Positions 46,024-55,800 of a DNA stretch of 64,000 bases are shown in pieces. The notes under the pieces were generated by a model that was not told the origin of the DNA, did not search any database, and saw nothing but the letters and a program-made list of their open reading frames with translations. The stretch covers positions 84,101 to 148,100 of the forward strand of contig NZ_SDLT01000025.1 in NCBI RefSeq assembly GCF_004522235.1. Reading direction: 5' to 3'. Within the stretch, counting starts at the first letter, position 1, and every line of letters starts with the position of its first letter. A program made the translations under genes and the position numbers. Source of the stretch: Amycolatopsis nivea (GTDB taxonomy: Bacteria > Actinomycetota > Actinomycetes > Mycobacteriales > Pseudonocardiaceae).

Positions 46024-46661
46024 CCGCCCATCCCAACACGCCGCCACCCACCCCGAAAGCCCGGCCACGGCTGGCAGAGACCGCGAGCACACTCCCGGCG
46101 CCGGGTTCGCTCCGGGATCGAAACGCCTGGCCTGCGGACGGAGAGACACTGCCCGGCCCACCGGACGCGGCTGTGCCCTGCCTCGCCGCTCACCCCCCAG
46201 CCCTCGGGCTCTGCTCACGAACCCCGCGGGCAGAGGACGACCGCCAGCCCGGCGAACACAGCCGTCACTCCAACCCACCGCGACACCCAGCCCTCAAGCT
46301 CCGCTGGCTAACCCCTGCGAGCAGAAGACAACCACCAGCCCCGCGAACACAGCCGTCACGCCAACCCGCCGCACCCCCCACTAATCCGGCGGACAGAAAA
46401 CCACGGCCAACCCCGCCGAACGCGGCCCGTCGCTCGTGCACCACGCCAGCCCTCGTGCATCGCAGCAGCGAGCTCTCGTCTCGCGACGATCGAGCCGCTG
46501 CCCGCCGAGCGGCGGCCACTTCTTACTCTCTCCGACCGATGCCCCGGCCCGCGAACCAGACCGGGAACCGTCGTGCACGCCCCCGCCCAGGCTTGAACTC
46601 GACAAACCCGGCGCACCGACCTCAGCCCAGCCGCCCCGGAGAAGCCAGCGCCCTCCGTCGC
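46024..46661. other. Gene-free region upstream of the FUSC gene
   Basis: 638 bases without a credible gene. It contains a 91-bp tandem repeat (46197-46373, with a weaker third copy to about 46440). Open frames through it are long only because of base composition. Confidence 0.6.
46197..46373. repeat. 91-bp imperfect tandem repeat, two copies plus a diverged third
   Basis: The sequence around 46231-46286 (CAGAGGACGACCGCCAGCC...) recurs from 46322 (CAGAAGACAACCACCAGCC...) at a 91-base offset with roughly one difference in six bases. A more diverged copy follows from about 46374. Confidence 0.75.
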
Positions 46662-48824
46662 TCACCGGAACTCTGCCCGCGCAGCCGCCTCCCCCACCGT
46701 CACCGGGTCGAGATCCGGGTGGGTCGCCTCGGCCCGTTCCCACTGCGCCGCAGCCACATCCGCAATCCCCTGCGCCGCAGCGGCATTTCCCAGCCCCAGG
46801 CGAGCCCGCGCCGCCTCGTGGGTGCTGCCGCAGGTCTCCGCGCGGGTGGCCGCTTCCCGGTACGCCGACTCAGCACCCGGATGATCCCCGGCGCGGAATC
46901 GTGCCCAGCCAAGGCAGTTCAGGCCCATCACGACGTCCAGTTCCAGTCCCAGTTCCTCAAAAACCGCCACCGTTTCCTCGACCAGGCGGGCGGCTTCGGC
47001 AGGCCGTCCCAGGGCCGTCAGGACCAGGGCGACACCTCGCGTCGTGATGGCGCCGCTGCGTCGGTTGCCGGTCAGGTCGTAGAAATCGGCGGCGGAGCGC
47101 AGGTCCCGCAGGGCTTGTTCGTGGTTGCCCCGATAGTGCTCGGCCCACGCGGCATGTGCCAGAGCGGTCGCTTCGCCGTGGCGGTCGCCGATTTCCCGGT
47201 ACTCCCGCAGGGCCTGGCGATAGCACCGGGACGCCTCGTCCAGATCGCCGCGGTCGACGTACGCGATTCCCAGGTTCGCGGTGGTCGTCGCGGCGGCCCA
47301 ACGGTTGCCGACAGCTTCGGCGGCGGCGCGGGCCCAGCGGTGCGTCGCGATCCACGGGTCCCACAGTTTGGTCAGGTAGAAGAAGCCCCGCAGGAAGAAC
47401 GCCAGCTGCCAGCATCGCTCGGACTCCCCGGTCCGGCGGCAGAGTGCGACCAGGTTCGGCCATTCGGCGCGGAACCACGCGATCGCGCTGTCCTGATCCG
47501 GGAATTCCACCTCGGGCAGCCCGGGCGGGTAGGTCACCTCCGGGCGGTACCGTGGGCCGCTCAGCGCTCGGTCGGCGCGTTCCGCGGTCGCGACCGAGAA
47601 ATCGGCCAAGCGGCGGAGCGCATCCTCGCCGGGCACGTCGGAGGCGGCGAAAACCCTTACCAGGTCGTGGAAACCGTACCGGCCCAGTTCCGGCTGGGTG
47701 AGCAGGTACGCCTGGTGCAGGCGGTCCAGCAGACGCTCAGCCGCCACCGCGTCCAGGGAACCGAGCGCTTGCGCCGCGGTGACGTCGAAGTCGACGCCGG
47801 GGTGCAGGGCCAGCAACCCGAACAGCCGCGCTTCCGGCTGCTCCAATTGGCGGACTGACAACCGGAAGGCGGCGGCGAGGCTTCGTTCGCCGTCGTCGAG
47901 CTCGCCCAGGCGGCGGGTTTCGTCGGCCAGGCGGCGTTCCAACTCCGCGACATCCCATGCTGGGTGGGCGCGCAGGCGGGCGGCGGCGATCCGGATCGCC
48001 AGCGGAAGGCGGCCGCAGCGGTCTGCGATGCGCAGGGCAGCATCCGGGGGCGCCCCGGTCAGAGTGGCGACCAGGGCGGCGGCGGAAGCGGACGGGAGGA
48101 CGCCCAGCGAGACGTGCTCGGCTTCGTCCAATGCGGGCAGGCGGCTGCGGCTGGTGATCACGACCCGGCATTTCGGTTCCGCGGGCAGCAGTGGGCGCAC
48201 TTGCCCGGTGCTGCCCGCGTTGTCCAGCACCAGCAGGAAACTCCGGCCGCGCAGGCAAGTCCGGAAGAGCGCGGCACGGTCGTCGGGATCGGCCGGGATC
48301 CGGTCGGCGGGCACCTCGAGGATCCGCAGCAGGCGGTCGTGCGCGTCGGCGGGCGTGACCGGTTCGTCGGAGGTGCCGCGGAGATCGAGAAAGAGGCTGC
48401 CGTCGGCGAAGGACGCCTCCAGCCGGTACGCGCACCGCACCGCCAGTGCGGTCTTGCCGGCCCCGCCCATGCCGGAAATGACGCAGACTCCGCCGTCGGA
48501 CTCGAGAATCTCGCGCACGGCCTGGGATTCGGCATCGCGGCCGGTGAAGTCCGCGGTTACCGGAGGGAGGCCGGACGGGCGGACGTCCGGCCGGGTCCGG
48601 CGTTTTCCGGTTTCCGCGGGAACCAGTGCGGTAAGGGCTCCTGGAGTGCCGAATTCGGATTCACACAATGCCGCGAGTGTGGAATTCGGGGCGGCGAGGC
48701 CGGTTTCGACCTTGCTCAGGTACCCCTTGCTGTAATGCACCCGTCCGGCCAGTTCGGCGAGCGACAGCCCGGCCGAGGTGCGCAGCCGCCGCAGTTCCGC
48801 CCCGAACGTCGCGCGCGCTGTCAT
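46662..48824 (-). CDS. STAND-type transcriptional regulator: HTH, NB-ARC, TPR
   Basis: Predicted 720-aa regulator. The N-terminal helix-turn-helix (FGAELRRLRTSAGLSLAELAGRVHYSKGYLSKVETG) is followed by an NB-ARC ATPase (Walker A GMGGAGKTALA near residue 118; Walker B RSFLLVLDNA near 198; CRVVITSRSRL) and C-terminal TPR-like repeats (NLGIAYVDRGDLDEASRCYRQALREYREIGDRHGEAT and similar, residues about 540-700). ATG 48822-48824 follows a 50-residue Arg-rich open extension that I left out. Such AfsR-like proteins control secondary metabolism or development. Target and signal are unknown. Confidence 0.92.
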   Translation of the reverse strand: MTARATFGAELRRLRTSAGLSLAELAGRVHYSKGYLSKVETGLAAPNSTLAALCESEFGTPGALTALVPAETGKRRTRPDVRPSGLPPVTADFTGRDAESQAVREILESDGGVCVISGMGGAGKTALAVRCAYRLEASFADGSLFLDLRGTSDEPVTPADAHDRLLRILEVPADRIPADPDDRAALFRTCLRGRSFLLVLDNAGSTGQVRPLLPAEPKCRVVITSRSRLPALDEAEHVSLGVLPSASAAALVATLTGAPPDAALRIADRCGRLPLAIRIAAARLRAHPAWDVAELERRLADETRRLGELDDGERSLAAAFRLSVRQLEQPEARLFGLLALHPGVDFDVTAAQALGSLDAVAAERLLDRLHQAYLLTQPELGRYGFHDLVRVFAASDVPGEDALRRLADFSVATAERADRALSGPRYRPEVTYPPGLPEVEFPDQDSAIAWFRAEWPNLVALCRRTGESERCWQLAFFLRGFFYLTKLWDPWIATHRWARAAAEAVGNRWAAATTTANLGIAYVDRGDLDEASRCYRQALREYREIGDRHGEATALAHAAWAEHYRGNHEQALRDLRSAADFYDLTGNRRSGAITTRGVALVLTALGRPAEAARLVEETVAVFEELGLELDVVMGLNCLGWARFRAGDHPGAESAYREAATRAETCGSTHEAARARLGLGNAAAAQGIADVAAAQWERAEATHPDLDPVTVGEAAARAEFR

Positions 48825-48886
48825 CCGCCCCCACCTTCTTCTCGCTCCCAGTATGACTGTCCGGCAGACGCCGGGACGGGGTTTCG

Positions 48887-49030
48887 TCACGGCGCGGTCC
48901 GCACCGACACCGGCGGCGCGACCGGAGCCGGTCCGCCCGGATGGCCGAGCGCGACTCCGGACACGAGCGCGGCCGCGGCGAGCCACAACGCGGCGCGCAC
49001 CAGCAGAGAAAACGAACAGACGACCTTCAC
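48887..49030 (-). CDS. Short exported peptide, 47 aa
   Basis: GTG 49028-49030 is preceded by AAGGAGC at good distance. The N-terminus KVVCSFSLLVRAALWLAAAALVSGVALG is a signal-like hydrophobic segment; the rest is Pro/Val-rich (HPGGPAPVAPPVSVRTAP). There are no close homologs that I recognise. It could be a small secreted or membrane peptide next to the STAND regulator, whose start lies 62 bases downstream. Confidence 0.55.
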   Translation of the reverse strand: MKVVCSFSLLVRAALWLAAAALVSGVALGHPGGPAPVAPPVSVRTAP

Positions 49031-49450
49031 GACAAGCTCCTTCCGAGGATTTCCGCCTGCCTGATCAGCGGCTTGTCCCGAGAATGCGGGAGCGCGCGGC
49101 AATCGGGGAAGGAGTTTCCCGTTTCCACCTTAATCGCGTGAACGGGGAACCGGAGGCAACGCCGCGGCGAAAGGCATTCCGCTCTGATGAGCAGGGCGCC
49201 AGCCCGCACGCCGGCCCGGTCGCGGGATCGAAAGCGGCGCAGCCGTCCCTGACTGGAACAGTCACCCGCCGTTTCGGGAAGGAGCCATCCGAGCGAATTT
49301 CCGCCCGGATAAACCCGGTCGCACCAGCCGGACGCGGGAATGGGAAATCATTCCGGTCACAGTCCGTGCGCCGGGCCCGGGCGAGGCTGGACATCCGCGC
49401 CCGCATTGCGGAACAGTGGCTGCGGGCGGGGAGACGCGAGGGAGGAACGG
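49031..49450. other. Gene-free region between divergent genes
   Basis: 420 bases that must carry the promoters of the short exported peptide and the gene at 49451. I see no repeat, RNA gene or clear operator in it. Confidence 0.55.
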
Positions 49451-50410
49451 GTGGAACCGAACGCGGCGGACTTGGTCGCGGAATTGAAAGTGCTCCGGAA
49501 GGGGCGCGGCGTTTTCACCACTCCGCTCGGGATTCGGGTCGGCCCGGTCCTGCGCGAGGTGTGCGGGATTCCCGACAACGCGGAAAACGTCGAGATCCGC
49601 GACCGGCTCGCGCACGTGCTGGAACCGCTGGCCAAGACGCTCCCGGACGACCTCCGGATCGCCGTGCTCGCGGCGTTCGCGATGCACGAACCGGCGCGCA
49701 AGCCGTTCTACCAGGAGCGGGTGCACTGGGCCGCGCGCGAGCTCGACCGCGACGACCGCACGATCCGGCGGCGCATCGACGAGGGCATCGAGCACGTCGC
49801 GCACCTCGCGCTCGCCGGCCCGCGCGAGGGCGGCGGGCGGCCCGCGCCCGAGGGCAGCTGGCACACCGAACTGCTGCGCGTGTCCCTCGCCCTGGACCAG
49901 GAGCGGCCCGAGGTGTTCGAGTTCCGGCGGATCGTCGCCGACGCCGACGAGCTCGCCGAACTGGACCTCGCGCTCACCCTCACCACCACGTCCACGGCCT
50001 CCGGGCCGGTGCGGGAAAGCGATCTGGACGTCGACGTCTTCCACGGCGGCACGCTGGTCCGCCGCGCGATGGAGTCGAACGACCGGGTCGGGCTGGCGCT
50101 GCAGCTGGCCGAACCGTTGCCGCGCGGGAAAACGCACGACCTCGCGCTGCGGTTCCGCGCGGAGTTCCGGCATCCGCACTACGTGTGCGTGCCGCGGCAT
50201 CCGGTCGACCGGTTCGACCTGCACGTGCGCTTCCCGGCCGCGCCGCCGACCGAAATCGTGCGGCTGGACCGCGTGTTCCAGGACGACGCACGCGATCTGG
50301 GCGCGCGCGGCGACGTGGTGAGCCCGGACGGCTCGGGCGAGGTGCACCTGCGGTTCGACCGGCTCGCGCCCGGGTTCGCCTACGGCATCCGGTGGAGCCC
50401 GGCCGGCTGA
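49451..50410 (+). CDS. Uncharacterised protein with HTH-like N-terminal half
   Basis: Predicted 319-aa cytosolic protein. GTG 49451 has GGGAGGAAC upstream. The N-terminal 120 residues are helical and end in a possible DNA-binding segment (LDRDDRTIRRRIDEGIEHVA). The C-terminal ~190 residues have many beta-like stretches and end FAYGIRWSP. They share spaced motifs with the C-terminal part of the protein at 35721-36650 (L-x-RG-x-T, a hydrophobic F-x-L-x-V-x-F strand and a closing G-x-RW). Role unknown. Confidence 0.75.
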   Translation: MEPNAADLVAELKVLRKGRGVFTTPLGIRVGPVLREVCGIPDNAENVEIRDRLAHVLEPLAKTLPDDLRIAVLAAFAMHEPARKPFYQERVHWAARELDRDDRTIRRRIDEGIEHVAHLALAGPREGGGRPAPEGSWHTELLRVSLALDQERPEVFEFRRIVADADELAELDLALTLTTTSTASGPVRESDLDVDVFHGGTLVRRAMESNDRVGLALQLAEPLPRGKTHDLALRFRAEFRHPHYVCVPRHPVDRFDLHVRFPAAPPTEIVRLDRVFQDDARDLGARGDVVSPDGSGEVHLRFDRLAPGFAYGIRWSPAG

Positions 50411-50692
50411 ACCTCCCCGGCCGGGCCCGGCTCCGGTCAGTGCGTGATCATCGCGATTCCCCTTCCCGATCGGGATTTCTCCGACCGCACCGGGATCGCC
50501 GCCGCGCCGCACCGCGCTACCCGCCGGCGGAACCTGTCCAAGATCTGTCCAGGTCCGTGCGGATTCCGTTGCCGCGCAACGGACAGAAGCTGGACAACAC
50601 CTGCCCGGGCGCAACACCGGCGCCCGGGCGGCCGATTCCCGGATCGAGCGGGCGAGACCACCGCGGCCGCCCGTACGAAAGGAACGACCCCT

Positions 50693-51343
50693 ATGCCCAC
50701 CGCCACCGTGCCCGAACCGGTCGAAGGCTACGTCCCGCTGTCCGCGCTGCCGCGCCCGTCCGAACTTGCGCAGCGGCTGGAAACCGTGGTCCGCGCGGCC
50801 CGCGACAAGGTCCCCGGCGCGGCTCCGGAACTGCTGGGGCTGCTGAAACCGGTGATCGCGCGCTACTGCCGCGCCCGCATCGGCGGACGCGACCTGTCGT
50901 ACCTGTCGGCCGACGACGTCGCGCAGGAGGTGTGCATCGCGGTCCTGCAGGCCGTCCCGGGCTACGAGGACCGCGGCGGATCGTTCCTGCACCTGGTGCG
51001 CGCGATCGCGGCGAACAAGGTGGCCGACGCGTTCCGCGCGGTGTCGCGCGACCGCTCGCGGCCGGTGTCCGACGTCCCGGAGAACCCGGATCTGGGCGAC
51101 GGCCCCGAATCGCACACGATGACGGCCGACCTCGGCGCTTCGCTGGGCAGGCTGATGGCCGGCATGCCGAAGCTGCAGCAGGAAATCCTGACGCTGCGCG
51201 TCGTCGTCGGCCTCACCTCGGCCGAGACGGCGAAGGCGCTGGGGATGTCGCCGGGCAACGTCCGGGTGACGCAATGCCGCGCGCTGGCGAAACTGCGGGA
51301 CTCGATCCAGGAGCAGGGACTCGCCGAAGCGCTGCTGACGTGA
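50693..51343 (+). CDS. RNA polymerase sigma factor, ShbA-like
   Basis: Predicted group-4 sigma factor of 216 aa. Region 2: ARYCRARIGGRDLSYLSADDVAQEVCIAVLQAVPGY and FLHLVRAIAANKVADAFR. Region 4: LQQEILTLRVVVGLTSAETAKALGMSPGNVRVTQCRALAKLRD. AAAGGAAC precedes the ATG. The layout and the N-terminus (YVPLSALPRP) resemble ShbA, which in Streptomyces drives transcription of the principal sigma gene hrdB. Assignment to ShbA is by recollection of the family and should be treated as probable. Confidence 0.85.
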   Translation: MPTATVPEPVEGYVPLSALPRPSELAQRLETVVRAARDKVPGAAPELLGLLKPVIARYCRARIGGRDLSYLSADDVAQEVCIAVLQAVPGYEDRGGSFLHLVRAIAANKVADAFRAVSRDRSRPVSDVPENPDLGDGPESHTMTADLGASLGRLMAGMPKLQQEILTLRVVVGLTSAETAKALGMSPGNVRVTQCRALAKLRDSIQEQGLAEALLT

Positions 51344-51458
51344 ACTCGCACCATCGCCGGAACTGGTCCGGACCACTGGAGAAAAAATCCCCGAAGTTCA
51401 CCCGCTCGGGCCACTTCGGCGGCGCGGGCGGGCCCGGAACGCCCGGGTCCGGACCGGC

Positions 51459-51875
51459 TCAGCCCGCGTCGAGCCGTCGTTTCATCCGGCGCAGGAACGC
51501 GATCCGGTCGGTCTCCACGCGGACCGCCGTGCGATCCGGGTAGATGTCGAACACGCCGGTCATCCCGGTTTCGGCCAGCCTGCGGCCCGCCGCGCCCGAG
51601 GGGTGCGCGAGCAGCCGCAGCACCACGCCCTCGGCGGCCGCGCGGTCCTGCGCGGCCCGCAGGACGTGCACGCCCGCGTCGCTCAATTCGGTCAGCCCGG
51701 TCAGGTCCAGCACCAGCGCCATCGGGCGCTTGGCCAGCGCGAACGTCACCGCCCGCACCACCACCAGCGCGGTGCCGGCGTCGAGTTCCCCCGCCAGCAG
51801 CAGCGTGAGCACGTCGAGGTCGTCGTAGCGGTACGACGACTTCAGCCGTGCCGATCCCTGTGAGCCGGCTTCCAT
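51459..51875 (-). CDS. STAS-domain protein (anti-sigma antagonist-like) with altered phosphosite
   Basis: Predicted 138-aa protein with the STAS fold (LDVLTLLLAGELDAGTALVVVRAVTFALAKRPMALVLDLTGLTELSDAGVHVLRAAQDRAAAEGVVLRLLAHP). In SpoIIAA-type antagonists a D-S-[ST]-G motif holds the Ser or Thr phosphorylated by the anti-sigma kinase; here the aligned residues are S-D-A-G, so the standard site is missing. It may work without phosphorylation or bind another partner. It converges on the ShbA-like gene. Confidence 0.85.
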   Translation of the reverse strand: MEAGSQGSARLKSSYRYDDLDVLTLLLAGELDAGTALVVVRAVTFALAKRPMALVLDLTGLTELSDAGVHVLRAAQDRAAAEGVVLRLLAHPSGAAGRRLAETGMTGVFDIYPDRTAVRVETDRIAFLRRMKRRLDAG

Positions 51876-52133
51876 CCGCGTGCAGCACTCCCTGTCCAGG
51901 CGGGGCCCGTCGCGCCCGCTCGTCCACCCGACACCATTCTGGACCTCCGGGCACGGTGACCGCGCTCACAGTCCTTGTCGGCGGCTCGTCAACGCGCACT
52001 GGTCCGCTTGTCCCACGACGAAAGTCGGGAACTGAACCGGCCCGACCTTCGGCGGGTTCCGTCATTTACCGACATTCACGACGGTGGGTCAGTACCTGAC
52101 CACACTCCCCGTACCCACCGGAGATGATCACCA

Positions 52134-52841
52134 GTGCGAATCGCGCGTACCGCCGCAGTCCTGTCCGGCCTGGCCTTCGCCGCCGTCGCCGCGGCGGCCC
52201 CGGCCACCGCCGCCCCCGCCCAGCCCGCCATCATCGACGGCAGCACGGCCGACTCCCTGCACGCCGCCGCCCGGATGTTCGCCGGCGGCCAGGAGCTCTG
52301 CTCGGCCACGATCATCGCTCCCGACTGGATCCTCACCGCCCGGCACTGCACGCAGGGCGCGGGCGGCAAGCAGATCACCTTCCACGTCGGCAGCCTCGAC
52401 CAGACCCAGGGCACCGAGGTCTCCGCGACGTCCGTGCACGACTCCCCCGACGCCGACATCTCGCTGGTCCAGATCGACCAGAAGGTCCAGACCGAGTACG
52501 CGCCGCTGGGCACCGCGAGCGACGTCAACGTCGGCGACACCGCGCAGGTCTACGGCTGGGGCGCGACCTGCACCGACCAGCCGGAGATCAACTGCCAGTC
52601 GCAGGTGCTGAAGGTGGCGAACGTCCAGGTCACCTCGGTCGACTGCCCGGACGGCGCGGCCGGCGTCTCGGTGTGCGCCAACCGCGGCGACGGCATCACC
52701 GCCGGCGGCGACTCCGGCGGCCCGATGTACGCGAACGGCAAGCAGGTCGGCGTCGCCTCCACGAGCGACCGCCAGTCCTACACCGCCTACATCAACGTCA
52801 CCCAGTACCGCGACTGGATCCAGTCGGTCGCGGGCGTCTGA
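52134..52841 (+). CDS. Secreted trypsin-like serine protease
   Basis: Exported S1-family protease of 235 aa. The N-terminal signal peptide (RIARTAAVLSGLAFAAVAAAA) probably ends near ATAAPA. The catalytic triad is visible: His in LTARHC, Asp in DADISLVQI, Ser in GGDSGGP. Three cysteine pairs are possible (CSAT/RHC, CTDQ/NCQ, DCPD/VCAN). The start is GTG 52134. A strong hairpin terminator follows. Confidence 0.95.
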   Translation: MRIARTAAVLSGLAFAAVAAAAPATAAPAQPAIIDGSTADSLHAAARMFAGGQELCSATIIAPDWILTARHCTQGAGGKQITFHVGSLDQTQGTEVSATSVHDSPDADISLVQIDQKVQTEYAPLGTASDVNVGDTAQVYGWGATCTDQPEINCQSQVLKVANVQVTSVDCPDGAAGVSVCANRGDGITAGGDSGGPMYANGKQVGVASTSDRQSYTAYINVTQYRDWIQSVAGV

Positions 52842-52847
52842 TCGCGG

Positions 52848-52885
52848 GCGGCCCGGACCCGGACGGATCCCCGGGTCCGGGCCGC
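52848..52885. terminator. Bidirectional hairpin terminator
   Basis: A perfect 15-bp inverted repeat (GCGGCCCGGACCCGG and complement) with an 8-base loop, followed by TTGTTT, lies between the ends of the protease gene and the convergent ATPase gene. Confidence 0.85.
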
Positions 52886-52890
52886 TTGTT

Positions 52891-55800
52891 TCACCCCTCC
52901 CCGTCCCTGGCCCGCGCGAGCACCTCCTCCAGCCGCAGCGGGCTCGCCGGGTGGTGGCTCAGGCACAGCGGCGTCGACACCCGCCGGAACCCGAACGCCT
53001 CGCCGGACACGTAGAACTGGGCCCGCTCCAGCCGCGAGATGTCCGCCACCGGACTCCCCTTCGCCCGCGCCATCTCGTTCGCCGCGGCGATCTGCGCCGG
53101 GCTGTTGAGCCGCCCGAAGAACTGCGTCATCGCGTTGCCGGCGATCTGGTTGTGCAGGCCCTTCGGGGCTTGCGTCGCGAACAGCAGCCCCAGCCCGTAC
53201 TTCCGGGCCTGCGCGGCGAGCACGATCGTGCTGCGCGTGCTCGCGGTGAGCGACCCGGACGCCGCGAGCGTCTGCGCCTCGTCCATCACGAACAACGCGC
53301 CCAGCGGCCGGTCTCCCGCCGGATTCCGCTTGATCCACGCGAACAGCTCCATCTGCAGCTGGTTCACGAAACTCTGCCGCTGCGCCTCGGCGGGCAGCCC
53401 GGCGAAGCTGATCACCGAGATCCGCGCCCGCTTGCCGTCGGCCGGGGTGAGCAGCACCGCCGGGTCGGCCGGGGTGCCGGCTCCGGCGAACAGCGGATCG
53501 TTCACCATCGCGGCCTTGAGCAGCTCCGCGACCTCAGCGGCGATTTTCCGGCCGCCGTTGAGATTCGTGACGCCTTCGGGGAGGTCCTCGAGGACCTCGA
53601 TCAGCTCCGGCAGGCTCCGCGACCCGGCGCGGGCGTGGTGCACGATCGTCTGCCGCAGCACGGCCAGTCCGATGTCCGCCTTCGCGGTGCTGCCGGTGAG
53701 CCGAGCCTGCGGCGCGAGTGCCGCGACCGCCACCTCGACTGCCGCGGAGAACTCGTCCTCGTCGTCGAGCACCCCGGCGAAGTCCGGCAACGGCTCGAAC
53801 CCGAGCGGCCGCCCGGTGGCGCGGCCCGGCGTCCAGACGACTACGTCGGTTTCCTCGAAGTAGCGCTCGGCGAGCTGGGCGTCTTCCGGACCCCAGCCGC
53901 TCGGCGGACTCGGCCACGCGTCGCCGAGGCGGGCGAGGTCGTTGTTCGGGTCCAGCACGATGGACGACACGCCGAGCAGCGCGCATTCCTCGATGATCCG
54001 GCGCAGGAGCACCGTTTTCCCCGACCCGGAACCGGCGAAGACGGCGGCGTGCTTGCGCAGGGCGGAGAGTTCGATGCGGATGGGTTTGCCGGAACCGGTT
54101 TCGGTGCCGAGGGTGAGGGCGCCGTCGGGCGGCGGGTGGGTCCCGTCCGAACGCGGGGCTTGGGCGGTTCCGTTGCGGCTTGAGCGCGCGGTCTGGGTGA
54201 AGAGGGAGGGCTGAGCGGCGGGTGCCGGGTGCACGGGTCGCTTCTCTACTGGCAGCGGGGCTGGGTTCGCGGGGCCGCCGGAGCGCACCGCCGCGTCAGG
54301 CAGGACTCCGGACAGCAGCTGGGAGCGCCGCGCGGGCCTGCGGTCGATGAGCCATTCGTGGACGTCCGGGCCGCCCTTGGCGAACATCTCGTCCAGCGCC
54401 CAGAACGTGCGGACGTCCGCTTCGGACATCTTGAGCCGCTTCCCTCCGGCGGCTTCGAACGCCCGGATCTCGGCCTGCGTCTTTTCCCCTTTGGACCACG
54501 AGGAGTTCCGGATCAGGACGAGGTGGCGGTTGTCCGCCCCGGGCCGCAGTCCCGCGGCCGAGCGCGCCTTGCGGAACCGGTTGAGCACCGCGAGCGGATG
54601 CCGCACGGAGATCGCCCGGAACGCCCAGTGCTCCTCCAGATCGGAGTCCTCGTCGAGGGTGTGGGTGAGCCACGCGTGCAGTTCGTCCTCGCTGCCGCGG
54701 GCGTCCCACTCCATTTCGTCGTCGCCGACCTCGGTGATCCAGCCGCGCAGCGCGGCCGACAGCAGCCGGGGCATCACCTCGTCTTCCACTTTGTGGTCGA
54801 GCAGCGCCGACGGATCCGCGGCCGCGCGCAACTGCTCGAACCAGGCGTCGAGTTCGGCGAAGCGGTCCGGCTTCGGTTCCGCGCGGGCCGAAAGCACCGG
54901 TGGGGCGTCGGTGTCGAAGCTGGTCAGCTCCTGCACCCGCTCCGCGCGGACGCAGGCGTCGATGTGCGCGCCGATCCGCTTCAGCAGTTCGCGCGGGGTG
55001 TACTCCTCCCACGGCCCGTCGAACGCGGAAGGCGCGACCGGCCAGGTCGAATGCGGCGGGGTGAAGTCCATCGCGGCGTAAGCCACTCCGAGCCGCCGCT
55101 CCACCAGCCGCCGTCCGACCTCGGCGTCGAGCACCCGGCCGAGCGTCAGCGTTTCGCGGAAGCGGTCCGGCACGGTGTCCGAGGCCTTGTCCTTGATCAG
55201 CATCCACGTCGTCGGGAGGCAGGCGAGCACGGTCAACGTCCGCCGGGTGACCTCGCGCAGTTCCATCAGGCCGTCGGCGATCTGGGCGACGAGGAAGTCT
55301 TCCTCGCCGCGATGCCCGATTTCGCGAGCCTGCAACGAAGACCGGGCGATGAGCGTGTCGAGCTGGTCGACCCCGATCACGAGCGGACCGGTGAGCGCGA
55401 GCAGCCGCGTGATGTCGTGCACCTGCCCCAGCGCGGACTTCGCCTTCGCCCGGATGCCCCACTTCCGGCGGACGCCGGATTTCGACTCCTCGGAACTGCC
55501 GAGGTACTCGTCGCCGATCTCGTTCTGGGTCAGGTCTTCCGCGGCGTACAGCACCAGCGCGCGGGCCGTGTCCGCGCATTCCACGGCGACCTGGCGGTCG
55601 AGCTTGCGCAGCCCCAGCACGAACGCGTCGAGGTGCGCGCGAGTCAGCGCGCCCGTGCCCAGCAACGCCGAAGTCGCTTCCCAGGACACGTCGCCGCGTT
55701 CGCAGACCCGGCGCACGAAACTGCGCAGCTGCGTCTCGCCGGAGTCGTCGGTGCGCAGCAGACCGCGGCGCAGCGCGTCGGCCGTGTTCTCCCAGAAAGC

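Noticed and set aside
46173..47858. Plus-strand open frame over the 91-bp repeats and the STAND gene 3' part
   Set aside because: Composition-driven shadow of the minus-strand TPR region, with no motif.
48825..48986. N-terminal extension of the STAND regulator
   Set aside because: Arg-rich, no family similarity, overlaps the short exported peptide region; the ATG at 48824 leads straight into the helix-turn-helix.
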